28,345 bases of DNA from SURF-32 sp964648365 (GTDB lineage Bacteria > Planctomycetota > Phycisphaerae > UBA1845), in contig CAZYLK010000068.1 in the NCBI GenBank assembly GCA_964648365.1, positions 1 through 28,345 on the forward strand, written 5' to 3'. Below are positions 1 to 8,041 of the stretch, in pieces. Position numbers and translations under genes: made by a program. Every line of letters starts with the position of its first letter. The first letter of the stretch is position 1. The notes beneath the pieces are model-generated. The model ran no database searches and was not told where the DNA came from. It saw nothing but the letters and a program-made list of their open reading frames with translations.

Positions 1-190
1 CTTGCGGCTCTGCGTCAGTGATGCCGGCAAGTCCATAAGGTACAGTAGCAACGCCGATCCCGCGGGTCAACTATGAGTTGCGGGCCGACCCGGTAGCCAT
101 GTACCTCGCGAACACCGATTCACCCCTGCCGGGCGGACCGTCGCCATTCGTCCTCAGCAGAGCCGCCGTCTCCGGCGTTCCGGACCGCAT

Positions 191-1018
191 TCAACAGCCA
201 CACGTGAACGGCCGGTAGACGCCGTCGACCGTTGCGCCGTTTTCACCGCAGGGCGGTGCGTCCGGACCCTTGAAGAGGAACCGGATCTTGCCGGACGGCG
301 TCGAACGGGTGATCAGCTCCTGGCCGCTGTCGAGCCGGCAGAGATGTTCCGCCATGTAGCCGGCGTTTTTCACGTTGACGTTGACCTTCTTGACCTTGCC
401 GCCTTTCACTTTGCATTTTGCCCGGCTGATCCGCAGTTCATCCTCGTAGGCGACGGACGGACCGTGCAGCGGGCCGTTGCCGACGCCGACCTTCGCATCC
501 CAGAACTCGTGAAAGCGGTAGGTCTCCGGCGGCGGGCCTTCCCGATAGCAGAGCAGTTCCCAGCCCACGTCTTCCGGCCGCCAGGGGTGGTCGAACGCGA
601 ACGTGAAGGCCTCGACCGCATTTTCCGGATCATCCGTCCACCAGCGGACGCGCCCCTGCGTCAGGCAGCGGCACGGGCCGGGCGAGACGCGCTCGTGCAT
701 CGTGAAGCCGCCGTGGTCGTGGCCCATGCCGCGCTCCTCAACGGTAAACTGCCAGCCGCGCGGCGTCTGCACGTTGGTGTAGTTTTCGACCTTCAGGTCG
801 TTGGTGCCGACCTCAAAATGCATGACCGGGTAGCTGGCGGCGTCCACCTTGTAGGCGTAGCAGGTTCCATGCTCGCCGCCACAGGACTGCCCGTGGCACT
901 CGATCATCGGTGCGTCGGCCCGGGCCGGGCCGGCAAGCAGCATCAGGCCGCACAACGCCGCCGACAGCGTCAGCACCGGCCGCGGCGCGCGCGGCATACC
1001 ATTGCGTCTTCCAGACAT
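191..1018 (-). CDS. secreted Cys-containing protein of unknown function
   Basis: The 275-residue product starts with a basic stretch and a hydrophobic segment ending GPARA at about residues 30-34, a typical Sec signal peptide. An AAGGAGAG ribosome site lies just upstream of the ATG, which supports this start. The mature protein has many Cys, Trp and His residues, including a CHGQSC pair near the new N-terminus, a CRC in the middle and a terminal CGC. No enzymatic motif is recognised. The last 80 or so residues (from RAKCKVKGG) have a Cys-bracketed, strand-rich look that loosely resembles the tail of the beta-helix protein at 16820-19114. The gene is divergent from the M16 protease gene. Function unknown; probably exported or envelope-associated. 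Confidence 0.8.
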   Translation of the reverse strand: MSGRRNGMPRAPRPVLTLSAALCGLMLLAGPARADAPMIECHGQSCGGEHGTCYAYKVDAASYPVMHFEVGTNDLKVENYTNVQTPRGWQFTVEERGMGHDHGGFTMHERVSPGPCRCLTQGRVRWWTDDPENAVEAFTFAFDHPWRPEDVGWELLCYREGPPPETYRFHEFWDAKVGVGNGPLHGPSVAYEDELRISRAKCKVKGGKVKKVNVNVKNAGYMAEHLCRLDSGQELITRSTPSGKIRFLFKGPDAPPCGENGATVDGVYRPFTCGC

Positions 1019-1414
1019 GGCTCTCTCCTTCTCGATTGAGTGCGGGAATCGCGCGGCTGCGCGGGCTTGACGTGACCTGCCAACAAGCGGACCGCGACAT
1101 GAACGATTCCCCAGATCGTCCTTCCGATAGTCCGCTTCCGGCGTGGGAACGACAGATTATCCCCAGTCGGCAAGGGCGATTCAAGCCGGGGGCCGTCTGG
1201 CGTCTGTACAAAACGGTGGCGGCGCGCGGCGAGATGCGTGACACGGCGTGACGCAAGGTTGCGTTGCGACTCAGGGCGGATGTTTGCCTTGTTGGGCGGC
1301 TGAAACCCAGCGGGCGGGGACGCGGTCGGCGGCCGATCAGGTTTGAGGCGGGCGGCGAACGTGGTACGATCTTCTCGACATCCGGTGGGCCTCGTCCTCG
1401 GTTGAGGAGTGATG
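1019..1414. other. divergent intergenic region with no gene
   Basis: These 396 bases separate the divergent secreted-protein gene and the M16 protease gene. I see no credible coding frame and no RNA gene. The only supported signal is the sigma70-like promoter at 1343-1370 reading toward the protease. Confidence 0.5.
1343..1370 (+). promoter_or_regulatory. sigma70-like promoter for the M16 protease gene
   Basis: TTGAGG at 1343-1348 and TACGAT at 1365-1370 are 16 bases apart, each matching four of six consensus positions. The predicted start near 1377 gives a short leader of about 38 bases before the ATG at 1415. The -10 is preceded by GG, as is TACAAT at 15661-15666. Seen by eye only. Confidence 0.4.
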
Positions 1415-2782
1415 ATGCACGTCAAGCAACGACACACGTGTGCGCCGGGGTTGTGCCCCACGTCGCAACGATCGCCGGTCTTTCGCGCGCGGCGGATCCA
1501 CGTGGGAGCGGGCGCAGCCGCTGCGTACATGCTGACCGCCGCTACCGCTACCGCCGCCGCCGCGCCGCCCGTTAAGCAGCTCGACAACGGCCTGACGGTC
1601 ATCCTTCAGCCGATTCCGACGGCCGAGAAGATCGCGCTGTGCGTGCTCTTTGACGTCGGCGAAGATCACGATCCCAGGGGCAAAAGCGGTTTGTCGCACC
1701 TGACCGAGCACATTTACTGCTGCGCGGCCGCGGGAGAGACGGCGGCGACCGACGTGATGGGTTACATGCAGCGGTATCCGGACGGGTGGAACGCACAGAC
1801 GGGGACGGATTACACCGTCTTTTCCGCCGTCTTTCCAGCGGAGCGGCTCGAAAGCGAACTGGTCGACGCGGCCGCGCGGATGGGCGATCTCAAGCCCGAG
1901 GGCGCCGATCTGGAGCGTGAGCGCCCGCGCCTCTTGCAGGAAGTCAGCAACATGTTCGGGGGCATCCCGCCGCTGGCGGCGGCGAACCACGTGCGCGAGC
2001 GCGTGCGCCCGTCGGCCGAGGGGCATCGCAAGGGCGGCATGCCGGCGGATGTCGAGAAGCTCACGATCGACGACGTGCGCGGCTGGTGGAAGCAATACTA
2101 CAAGCCCGCGAACGCGACGCTGGTGCTGGCCGGACGGTTCAACGAGACCGTTGTGATGAAGATCATCGAGGAGCGGTTCGGGAAGATCCCGCCGGGCGAG
2201 CGTCGGCCGGCGCCCGCGGCCCGGCCGGCGGCGAAGACCGGCTCGACCGAAACGGTGAGCATCAAGCCGATTCAACCCGGCGCGGGCGCGCACGCTTGCA
2301 TCGGCTTTGCGGCGCCGCTTCCGGGCGATCCGGAATATCCGGTGCTTCTGGTGATCGCGAGACGGCTGTGGATGAAGTCCGCCCCGGGCGGTGCGGGCGT
2401 GACGACCGGATTCACGCCGCTCGACGACCCCACGCTCGTGACAATCTCAATGCCCGTCGGCGCCGGCAAGACCGGTGCAGAAGCGATTGCCGAACTGGAG
2501 GCGATCCTCGCGGAGGCCATCGACGCGCCGCTGGCGCCGATGGAGATCCAACACGTGCGCCAGTCGATCGGGGTGATGCTCGGGCTGATTGAATACCCGC
2601 CGATGATGTATCAGCACAATCTGTACGGTGCTGCGTTCGGCCTCGGTCGTCGCCGGCAGCTTGGCGTGAACGCGGCTGCGATCAACGCCGCGCTCGAAAA
2701 GTTGACCACCGATGACGTGCAGAAGACGGCCCGCGCGATCTTTGATCGACAAGCTCAGGCGGCCGTCATCGTCCAACCGTGA
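1415..2782 (+). CDS. M16 family zinc metallopeptidase (insulinase/pitrilysin-like), exported
   Basis: The inverted zinc-binding motif HLTEH is at residues 95-99, and a third ligand Glu lies about 77 residues after the second His (LLQEVSN, Glu176). This is the classic H-x-x-E-H plus distal Glu signature of active M16 peptidases. The length of about 455 residues matches a single-chain M16B-type subunit. Residues 35-50 form a hydrophobic Ala-rich stretch ending AAAAPP, which looks like a signal peptide after a longer than usual basic N-terminus. Of the in-frame starts at 1409 (GTG), 1412 and 1415, the last has the best spacing from GAGGAG at 1404-1409. M16B proteins often occur as an active/inactive pair, but no partner gene is adjacent. 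It is convergent with the deiminase-like gene. Substrate unknown. Confidence 0.9.
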   Translation: MHVKQRHTCAPGLCPTSQRSPVFRARRIHVGAGAAAAYMLTAATATAAAAPPVKQLDNGLTVILQPIPTAEKIALCVLFDVGEDHDPRGKSGLSHLTEHIYCCAAAGETAATDVMGYMQRYPDGWNAQTGTDYTVFSAVFPAERLESELVDAAARMGDLKPEGADLERERPRLLQEVSNMFGGIPPLAAANHVRERVRPSAEGHRKGGMPADVEKLTIDDVRGWWKQYYKPANATLVLAGRFNETVVMKIIEERFGKIPPGERRPAPAARPAAKTGSTETVSIKPIQPGAGAHACIGFAAPLPGDPEYPVLLVIARRLWMKSAPGGAGVTTGFTPLDDPTLVTISMPVGAGKTGAEAIAELEAILAEAIDAPLAPMEIQHVRQSIGVMLGLIEYPPMMYQHNLYGAAFGLGRRRQLGVNAAAINAALEKLTTDDVQKTARAIFDRQAQAAVIVQP

Positions 2783-2918
2783 CAGCAGGCCTGTGCCGGG
2801 ATGCGGCGGCCTCCGGCGCCGCGGGACGCTGACGGGTGCAGTCGATGCGCCCGGAGGCTGGACGTGACCTCTGCGCGCGTGCAGGAGATCGGTTGACGAC
2901 CCTTTATCCGACCGACGG

Positions 2919-4082
2919 CTATCCGCCTGAGGGGTGGTCGTCGCCGGGAGAGCGTCGCAGCGTCACGTTGGCCATGCAGCGGATCGCCCCCCCCAGCCGG
3001 CTGATGCGCGACGCATCGATCGGGCAGACGCGGAAGCCGAGCGATTCGTAGACCTCCCGGGCGGCTTCGTCGAGGGCGGGGATGCCGTAGGTCGGCATGT
3101 AGACCGTTCGCGTCTGGCCCTGGTCGTCGATGAGCACGTTGTTGTACGTCACCATCCACGAATTGCCCTTGGTCAGCGCGGGCAGGCGGATGATGCGGTA
3201 TCCCAGCCGCTCGAGCCGCCGGGCGACGGCGTCGAACTTTCGCGCGTCCGGTACCTGGCGGTCGCCGCGCATGCCCTTTGGGATGCGGCTGTCTTCGCAC
3301 GAATCCAGTAGTTCCATCGCCAGTGACGGACTGCCGACGATCAGCACCTGGTCGCCGATCGGCGTCACGTACATGTCGATGTGCGGCCAGGGAACCGCGC
3401 CGTGGCCGTCGTCCACCAGGATCACGTCCCGGCCGAGTGCATCGGTCAGGTCACGGCGAAGCTCGCCCTTCGACCCGATGTTGGCGTTGTCGCGCAGGGC
3501 GTTGGCCCCGACGAAGACGTGGCGTCGGTTGGATATGACGTTACCGCCTTCGATGTGCAGGCGGATGTGCTCCGGCTCGGGGGCGGATGCGCCGAGCCAT
3601 TTTTCGTGCGGGATGCGAAGGTCGTTGAGGAAGACGTGATCGTAATCCGGGCTGGCCGACGGCACCACGGTCGCCGCCCGTGCGGAAAGCGAATACGTCT
3701 GTCGGGCGATGTAGCGGTCCCGTGCCCAGACCGTGATCGGCATGCCCACGTTGACAACGTGGACCTCGCGCCCGTCTCGACGAGCGGCTTCCAGCCAGTA
3801 CCACTCGAAGCTGCGACGATCTTCGTCGGACGAACAGAGCACGTTGACGGCGACGTCGCGCGGCAGTGACTGGAACAGATCCCGGTAGACGGGATCCGTC
3901 CGACGGGCGAGGTCGGCCCGGTATTGCAACAGGATCTCGGCGATGCGTCCGTAGCTGTCGGGCAGCACGCCGCCGGCCACGCGAACCAGCGACGGCGCAG
4001 GGTCCGCGGTGGCTGCGCGTCCGCCGCCGAGCGCGACTGCGGCGATGGCGAACAGGAATCGTGAGACGGCGGTCAGCTTCAT
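2919..4082 (-). CDS. secreted guanidino-group modifying enzyme (agmatine deiminase / peptidyl-arginine deiminase-like)
   Basis: The 387-residue product has a signal peptide (about 1-26, ending ATA-D) and the spaced motifs of the pentein superfamily that includes agmatine deiminase and bacterial peptidyl-arginine deiminases: WARDRYI at 119-125, HIEGGN at 176-181, HIDMY at 234-238, and a C-terminal GGAIRCMAN whose Cys369 sits where the catalytic Cys is expected. All expected polar residues (Asp, Glu, His, Cys) are therefore present and the enzyme looks active. Family enzymes hydrolyse a guanidino group to ureido plus ammonia. The substrate (agmatine, free arginine or protein arginine) cannot be told from sequence. 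Cytosolic agmatine deiminases lack a signal peptide, so an extracytoplasmic role is likely. The start follows AGGA. A run of eight G lies just before the Cys369 codon. Confidence 0.8.
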   Translation of the reverse strand: MKLTAVSRFLFAIAAVALGGGRAATADPAPSLVRVAGGVLPDSYGRIAEILLQYRADLARRTDPVYRDLFQSLPRDVAVNVLCSSDEDRRSFEWYWLEAARRDGREVHVVNVGMPITVWARDRYIARQTYSLSARAATVVPSASPDYDHVFLNDLRIPHEKWLGASAPEPEHIRLHIEGGNVISNRRHVFVGANALRDNANIGSKGELRRDLTDALGRDVILVDDGHGAVPWPHIDMYVTPIGDQVLIVGSPSLAMELLDSCEDSRIPKGMRGDRQVPDARKFDAVARRLERLGYRIIRLPALTKGNSWMVTYNNVLIDDQGQTRTVYMPTYGIPALDEAAREVYESLGFRVCPIDASRISRLGGAIRCMANVTLRRSPGDDHPSGG

Positions 4083-4186
4083 CGGTGATCCTGTGAGCGA
4101 ACGAGACCGGATCGGGAGTCCGCGGCGTAGCGCCCGAGGCGCGCGACCGCGTCGTCTGGACGACCGGCGCGGCCCCGGCGAAGCGC

Positions 4187-4756
4187 TCAGCGGCAGTTGA
4201 TCTCCTCGCAGGTGACCCCGATGTAGAAGTTTCCGTTCGATTCGCTGCACGAATCGAAGGTGGTGTTCCGGCAGCCGCCGTCCGGCAGGCAGCAGGCGCC
4301 GTCGGCCTGAGGCTCCGGCGCGGGCGCCGGTTCCTCCGACGGATCCACCTGAGCCTCGTCACCCTGTTCGTGCTCGGACCGGACCGGCTTGACCTCTTCG
4401 ATGTCCAGATAGTAGATCCGATCCTTCTCGTAGAGCTGACCCTTGATCTCGACCTCCTGCAGCGCGAATCGCACCAGCGTGGTGCGCGGGCCTTTCCAGC
4501 CCTGTCCAAGCAGGATGAGGCCGTCGTCGGTCTGCAGGGCCGCGGGTACGCCGGCCTGAATCGCTTCGCGGACGGATTTCTCCTCGTCTTCGGTGCGCGT
4601 CCGTCCGGACATCAGCGTGTGGAGATCGACGACCCGACCCGCCACGACGACTTCGCGCGGCGGCGCGACGCGGCCGTCACGCCCCGACTGAGCCAGAAGG
4701 GCGGCCGAACACACCGCCGGAACCACAACCCACAACCACTTCCCACGCAGCTTCAT
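4187..4756 (-). CDS. small secreted protein with C-terminal GACC Cys-rich module
   Basis: The 189-residue product begins with a short basic/hydrophobic signal peptide (cleavage likely after LLAQS, about residue 24). The middle (about 35-125) is a strand-rich domain containing LQTDDGLILLGQGW and YYLDIEEVKPV, possibly OB-like, which is inference only. An acidic Pro/Glu linker (about 128-152) leads to GACCLPDGGC at 153-162 and four further Cys up to the terminus. Short ACCLPDG-type modules recur at the ends of planctomycete secreted proteins; their role is unknown. The ATG follows TTGGAG. The deiminase-like gene lies 104 bases downstream on the same strand, so co-transcription is possible. Confidence 0.78.
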   Translation of the reverse strand: MKLRGKWLWVVVPAVCSAALLAQSGRDGRVAPPREVVVAGRVVDLHTLMSGRTRTEDEEKSVREAIQAGVPAALQTDDGLILLGQGWKGPRTTLVRFALQEVEIKGQLYEKDRIYYLDIEEVKPVRSEHEQGDEAQVDPSEEPAPAPEPQADGACCLPDGGCRNTTFDSCSESNGNFYIGVTCEEINCR

Positions 4757-4857
4757 CTGAAATACTCCAACGTGATCGCCCTGCGCGCACGGCCGGCGCT
4801 GGCACAACACTATTCGGAGAGCGGGTGAGTCGAAACTGAAATTGAGATGAAAATATT

Positions 4858-6342
4858 TTAATCGGTTGCCGTTGCCGCACGGGGGGGGTCGGCGGCGTCC
4901 GGCAGGCTGAACGCGGCGCCGGCGCCGTGCGGAATTCGGACCGTGAACATGCAGCCGCCATCGGGCGCATCCGCAACGGCGACGGCGCCGCCGTGCAGCC
5001 GCGCCACGCCCCGGACGATCGCCAGACCCAGGCCGGTTCCCTTCACCGGCGCCGGTTTGCCGGGAACGCGGAAGAACCGGTCGAAGACGCGATCGTGAAA
5101 CGCGGCCGGGATGCCGGGGCCTCGGTCGCGGACCGAGATCACAGCGTCCGCCCCGTCAAGGGCGACCTGAACGTCGACGGCCTCGTGGGGCGGCGAGCTG
5201 TGTACCGCGTTACGCACCAGATTTGCCACCATCAGCCGCAGCAACGTCGCGTCCCCCGTGATCAGCGGCTCCGGTCGCTCCTGCGTCGGCATCACCAGCG
5301 TGGGAACCAGCCGAACGTCACGCTCCTCCGCCAGCGCGTGGCATCGCTCCACGGCATCCATGACCGCTTCGTTGATGGAGACGGTCGAGAGGTCGCGGAT
5401 GGGGACGCCGGCTTCGGCCCGCGCCAGCGTCAGCATGGCATCGACCGTCTGGCCGAGCGCGCGAACTTCGTCCTGAACGTCGGAAACGAACCGGGCGTAC
5501 TCCGCCTCCGTCCGTGGCTGCTGAAGCAGAACCTGCGCCTGCCCGAGCACGACTGCCAGCGGCGTCTTCAACTCGTGGGCGGCGTCGGCGATGAACCGCT
5601 CGTGCGAGCGGAAGCCCACGGCCAGGCGATCGAGCATGGCGTTGATGCTCGCCACGACGCGGGCGACTTCGTCCTTTCCCGACGCCTCGACGCGCAGCGC
5701 AAGCTGCTCGGTGTTGAGCCGGTCCGCAGCCTGCGCGACCCGGGCCAGCGGCGCCAGCGCCCGGCCGGCCAGGAACCAGGCCGCGACGGCCGCCATCACC
5801 AGCGCCGCCGGACAGGCCACGTACAGGATGCGCCGCAGCCGCTGAATCGGATACACCAGCGCCTCCGACGATACCGCCATCTGCAGGTAGAAGGGCGGCG
5901 ACCGGTCGACGTGTCGGTAGAGCGTCAGCAGACGGAGGGGCGAGTCCTCCAGGAAGGCCGGTTCGTCGATGGTTTCGAAGACAGGTACGCTGCGCTCCCG
6001 CGCCGCTGCCGCGACCTCGCTGAAGGGCAGTTCGCGTTCATCGAGGCTGACGGACTGCTCGATCAGGTCGCCGTCTTCGCTGCGCAACTGGAAGTAGTAG
6101 CCGGGGAACCGGAAGGGATTGAACCGGGGTCGTTGGAGGCGCAGGGCGCGCCGCTGCGAGCGGAAGTCCGGCGGCAGGGTAATCACGTCGACGATCATGG
6201 CGGCGCGGTCCTTGAGCCGGGCGTCGAACTGCTCCCGCAGATCGCGTTCGTGGATGATGAGCACGACGGCGCCGACGCCGGTGAGCAGTATCCCGAACAC
6301 GGAGGCGTAGAGGGCGGTCAGTCTGAAGCGCAGGCTGTCCAT
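4858..6342 (-). CDS. membrane sensor histidine kinase, orphan
   Basis: The 494-residue product has transmembrane segments at about 8-30 and 172-194 flanking a periplasmic domain of about 140 residues, then a HAMP region (about 193-245), the H-box AAHELKTPLAVVLG with phospho-acceptor His256, an N-box with Asn374/Asn378, the G1 box DRGPGI (406-411) and the G2 box GTGLGL (435-440). The layout resembles CusS/QseC-type kinases, which normally sit beside an OmpR-type regulator. No regulator is adjacent, so its partner must be elsewhere. The start is the ATG before the first membrane segment; the ribosome site (AAGGT) is weak and distant, so a somewhat upstream start is possible. A run of eight G at 4881-4888 lies near the 3' end. 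Confidence 0.93.
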   Translation of the reverse strand: MDSLRFRLTALYASVFGILLTGVGAVVLIIHERDLREQFDARLKDRAAMIVDVITLPPDFRSQRRALRLQRPRFNPFRFPGYYFQLRSEDGDLIEQSVSLDERELPFSEVAAAARERSVPVFETIDEPAFLEDSPLRLLTLYRHVDRSPPFYLQMAVSSEALVYPIQRLRRILYVACPAALVMAAVAAWFLAGRALAPLARVAQAADRLNTEQLALRVEASGKDEVARVVASINAMLDRLAVGFRSHERFIADAAHELKTPLAVVLGQAQVLLQQPRTEAEYARFVSDVQDEVRALGQTVDAMLTLARAEAGVPIRDLSTVSINEAVMDAVERCHALAEERDVRLVPTLVMPTQERPEPLITGDATLLRLMVANLVRNAVHSSPPHEAVDVQVALDGADAVISVRDRGPGIPAAFHDRVFDRFFRVPGKPAPVKGTGLGLAIVRGVARLHGGAVAVADAPDGGCMFTVRIPHGAGAAFSLPDAADPPRAATATD

Positions 6343-6868
6343 GGGCTGCGAGCGTACCTTCGCCTGTCCGCCAGGCAATCGGCCCGAGGTGATGCGCGCC
6401 GGTCCGGCGCCTCGCGGGGGGGCTTGTCCCATAATCGCCTGCCCGCCATCCGGGCGAACCCGACTTCGGGACCGACATCGGAAATGTCATCCAGGCGGTA
6501 GAACCGGTCGTGCGATCTGCGTATGATCATGTCAGTTGACGGCCGGGCATCCTGCGTCGCGCCGGCCGTCCGAGAATCGCGTCGGTCTGTTTGATGGGGG
6601 AAATTCGTTTCGGCGACGGACCCACGTTCGCCGTCGGAGCGGTGCGTCGGATGTTCCGGCGCCGTGGACGGACGCGTCTCGGGACCGGCCCGGCTCACGC
6701 CGCGGCGTGTCCCGATCGTTGGGGGAAGCGTCACGCCGGAAGGGGAAAGATCCCAATCGCTGTGGTTGTCGCAGCCCGCCCGAGCGGTCGCGGCTTCCTC
6801 CGTGGATGTCACCTGAGGGGCGCGGGGGTGGTCCTCGCGAACTGGACATTGGTGTTGGAGGTACTGGT
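6343..6868. other. divergent intergenic region, long leader candidate
   Basis: These 526 bases lie between the divergent kinase gene and the 8-Cys-module gene. No credible gene is seen. The region is hairpin-prone, including a perfect 14-base palindrome CACGCCGCGGCGTG at about 6692-6705. A TATGAT hexamer at 6522-6527 has no convincing -35. If it is a -10, the downstream gene would have a leader of about 335 bases, similar in length to the leader of the related gene at 12210. Confidence 0.4.
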
Positions 6869-7747
6869 ATGAAACGCGTTACTTATGGCATGGTCGCTGC
6901 GCTGCCGGCGCTGATGTGCGCGGCCGCGATGGGGCAGACGACCCTCGATGATAACTTCGACAGTTATCAGCTTGGCGACGTCTGCACGCAGAGTTCGTGG
7001 GAAGGGTGGGACGGCAATCCGGCCGTGTGCGCGCCGGTGTCGGACGAGCAGGCCAACAGCGGGCCGAACTCGCTGAAGCTGATCGGCTCCGAAGGCCCCA
7101 GCGGCGACGATACCGTCCATCGCTTCGAGGTCGACGGCGGCAAGCACCGCCTGACCATCATGACGTTCGTGCCCGATGACGCCACGGGCACCGCGTGGAT
7201 CATCATGCTCAACCAGTACCTGGTCCCGGCGAACAACTGGTCCTTCCAGTTCCAGTTCAACGCCGATACCAATCTGATGCAGGACAGCTTCTCCGGTCCC
7301 TCCACCGCGCTGATCAAGGGCCGCTGGGTCGAGTTCCGGGCGGAAATCGACATCGACGGCGACCTGGCCGAGTACTACTACGACGGTCAGCTCGTCAACA
7401 GCAAGAGCTGGAAGGACGGCGAGTCCGGCGGCGGCCTGCCGCAGCTTCGCGCCCTGGACCTGTACGGTGACGAGCCTGGTACCGGCACCAACGGTTTCTA
7501 TCTGGACGACATCAAGTTCGAGCCGGTCTCCGGCCCGAGCGGTTGCGTGTACACGCTGAAGAAGAACTCGAAGGCCAAGGGCGGCTGCACCGCCTGCCCG
7601 TCCAAGAACGACACCTACGCCACCGGCGACGCCTGTGACGACGTCAAGGACTGCGCCAAGAAGGTCAGCCTCAAGCAGATCGACTGCCCGGACGGCGGAC
7701 AGGGAACCTGCAAGAAGATCAAGGGCAAGCGCTCGGACTGCGTTTGA
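6869..7747 (+). CDS. secreted jelly-roll-like protein with C-terminal 8-Cys basic module
   Basis: The 292-residue product has a signal peptide (residues 1-22, ending AAAMGQ). Residues 23-220 open with DDNFDSYQLGD and contain WEGWDG, NSGPNSLKL, a WVEFRAEIDID strand and YYYDGQLV, then FYLDDIKFEP. This is the pattern of LamG/concanavalin-like jelly-roll domains common in planctomycete exported proteins. Residues 225-291 form a Lys-rich module with eight Cys that recurs at the end of the protein at 12210-13361 with 39 of 67 identities and no gaps. GGAGG at 6857-6861 with seven-base spacing fixes the start. A strong terminator follows at 7810. Probably surface-exposed or extracellular. Ligand unknown. 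Confidence 0.85.
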   Translation: MKRVTYGMVAALPALMCAAAMGQTTLDDNFDSYQLGDVCTQSSWEGWDGNPAVCAPVSDEQANSGPNSLKLIGSEGPSGDDTVHRFEVDGGKHRLTIMTFVPDDATGTAWIIMLNQYLVPANNWSFQFQFNADTNLMQDSFSGPSTALIKGRWVEFRAEIDIDGDLAEYYYDGQLVNSKSWKDGESGGGLPQLRALDLYGDEPGTGTNGFYLDDIKFEPVSGPSGCVYTLKKNSKAKGGCTACPSKNDTYATGDACDDVKDCAKKVSLKQIDCPDGGQGTCKKIKGKRSDCV

Positions 7748-7809
7748 CGCCCGTCGATAGAAACCACCGATAGCGATCCTGCATCGCGCGGTGGATCTGA
7801 CACGCAGCA

Positions 7810-7850
7810 CGCCCGCGGTGACTCACGTCGCCGCGGGCGTTGTTGCTTCA
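7810..7850 (+). terminator. Rho-independent terminator after the jelly-roll/8-Cys gene
   Basis: A 13-bp stem (7810-7822 with 7827-7839, including one T-G wobble) closes a TCAC tetraloop and is followed by a T-rich run TTGTTGCTTC. It sits 62 bases after the stop codon. It lies between convergent genes, but the T-rich side favours the + strand. Confidence 0.75.
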
Positions 7851-7875
7851 GTTGCCACGCCGCCAGGGCCGAACC

Positions 7876-7924
7876 GTGAATGGCGAATGTCGAATAGCGA
7901 ATAACGAATGAAGAGGGGCGAATC
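7876..7924 (+). repeat. heptanucleotide tandem repeat (NCGAATR, about 7 units)
   Basis: Seven consecutive 7-base units read GTGAATG, GCGAATG, TCGAATA, GCGAATA, ACGAATG, AAGAGGG and GCGAATC. All but the sixth keep the GAAT core. The repeat is non-coding and lies between the terminator at 7810 and the 3' end of the MBL hydrolase gene. Confidence 0.8.
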
Positions 7925-8041
7925 GCTGCTGCACGCTTCCTATCACACGATCTGGATGCGATGACGATCAGATGATTCTACATTCTCTGCCCTTCTCTCT
8001 ACGCCCGTGCGCCGCCGTGCGAGGCTCCAATCGCGTCGGTC

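Noticed and set aside
1..190. A partial gene at the left edge of the window
   Set aside because: No frame with a plausible product runs through these bases. The same applies to 28199-28345 at the right edge.
4927..6501. A 524-codon open frame on the + strand opposite the sensor kinase
   Set aside because: The minus strand encodes complete kinase motifs; the plus frame is a mirror of that codon pattern.
6522..6527. TATGAT as a full promoter for the gene at 6869
   Set aside because: The best -35 at 17-base spacing matches only three of six positions, so it was kept as a note and not called.
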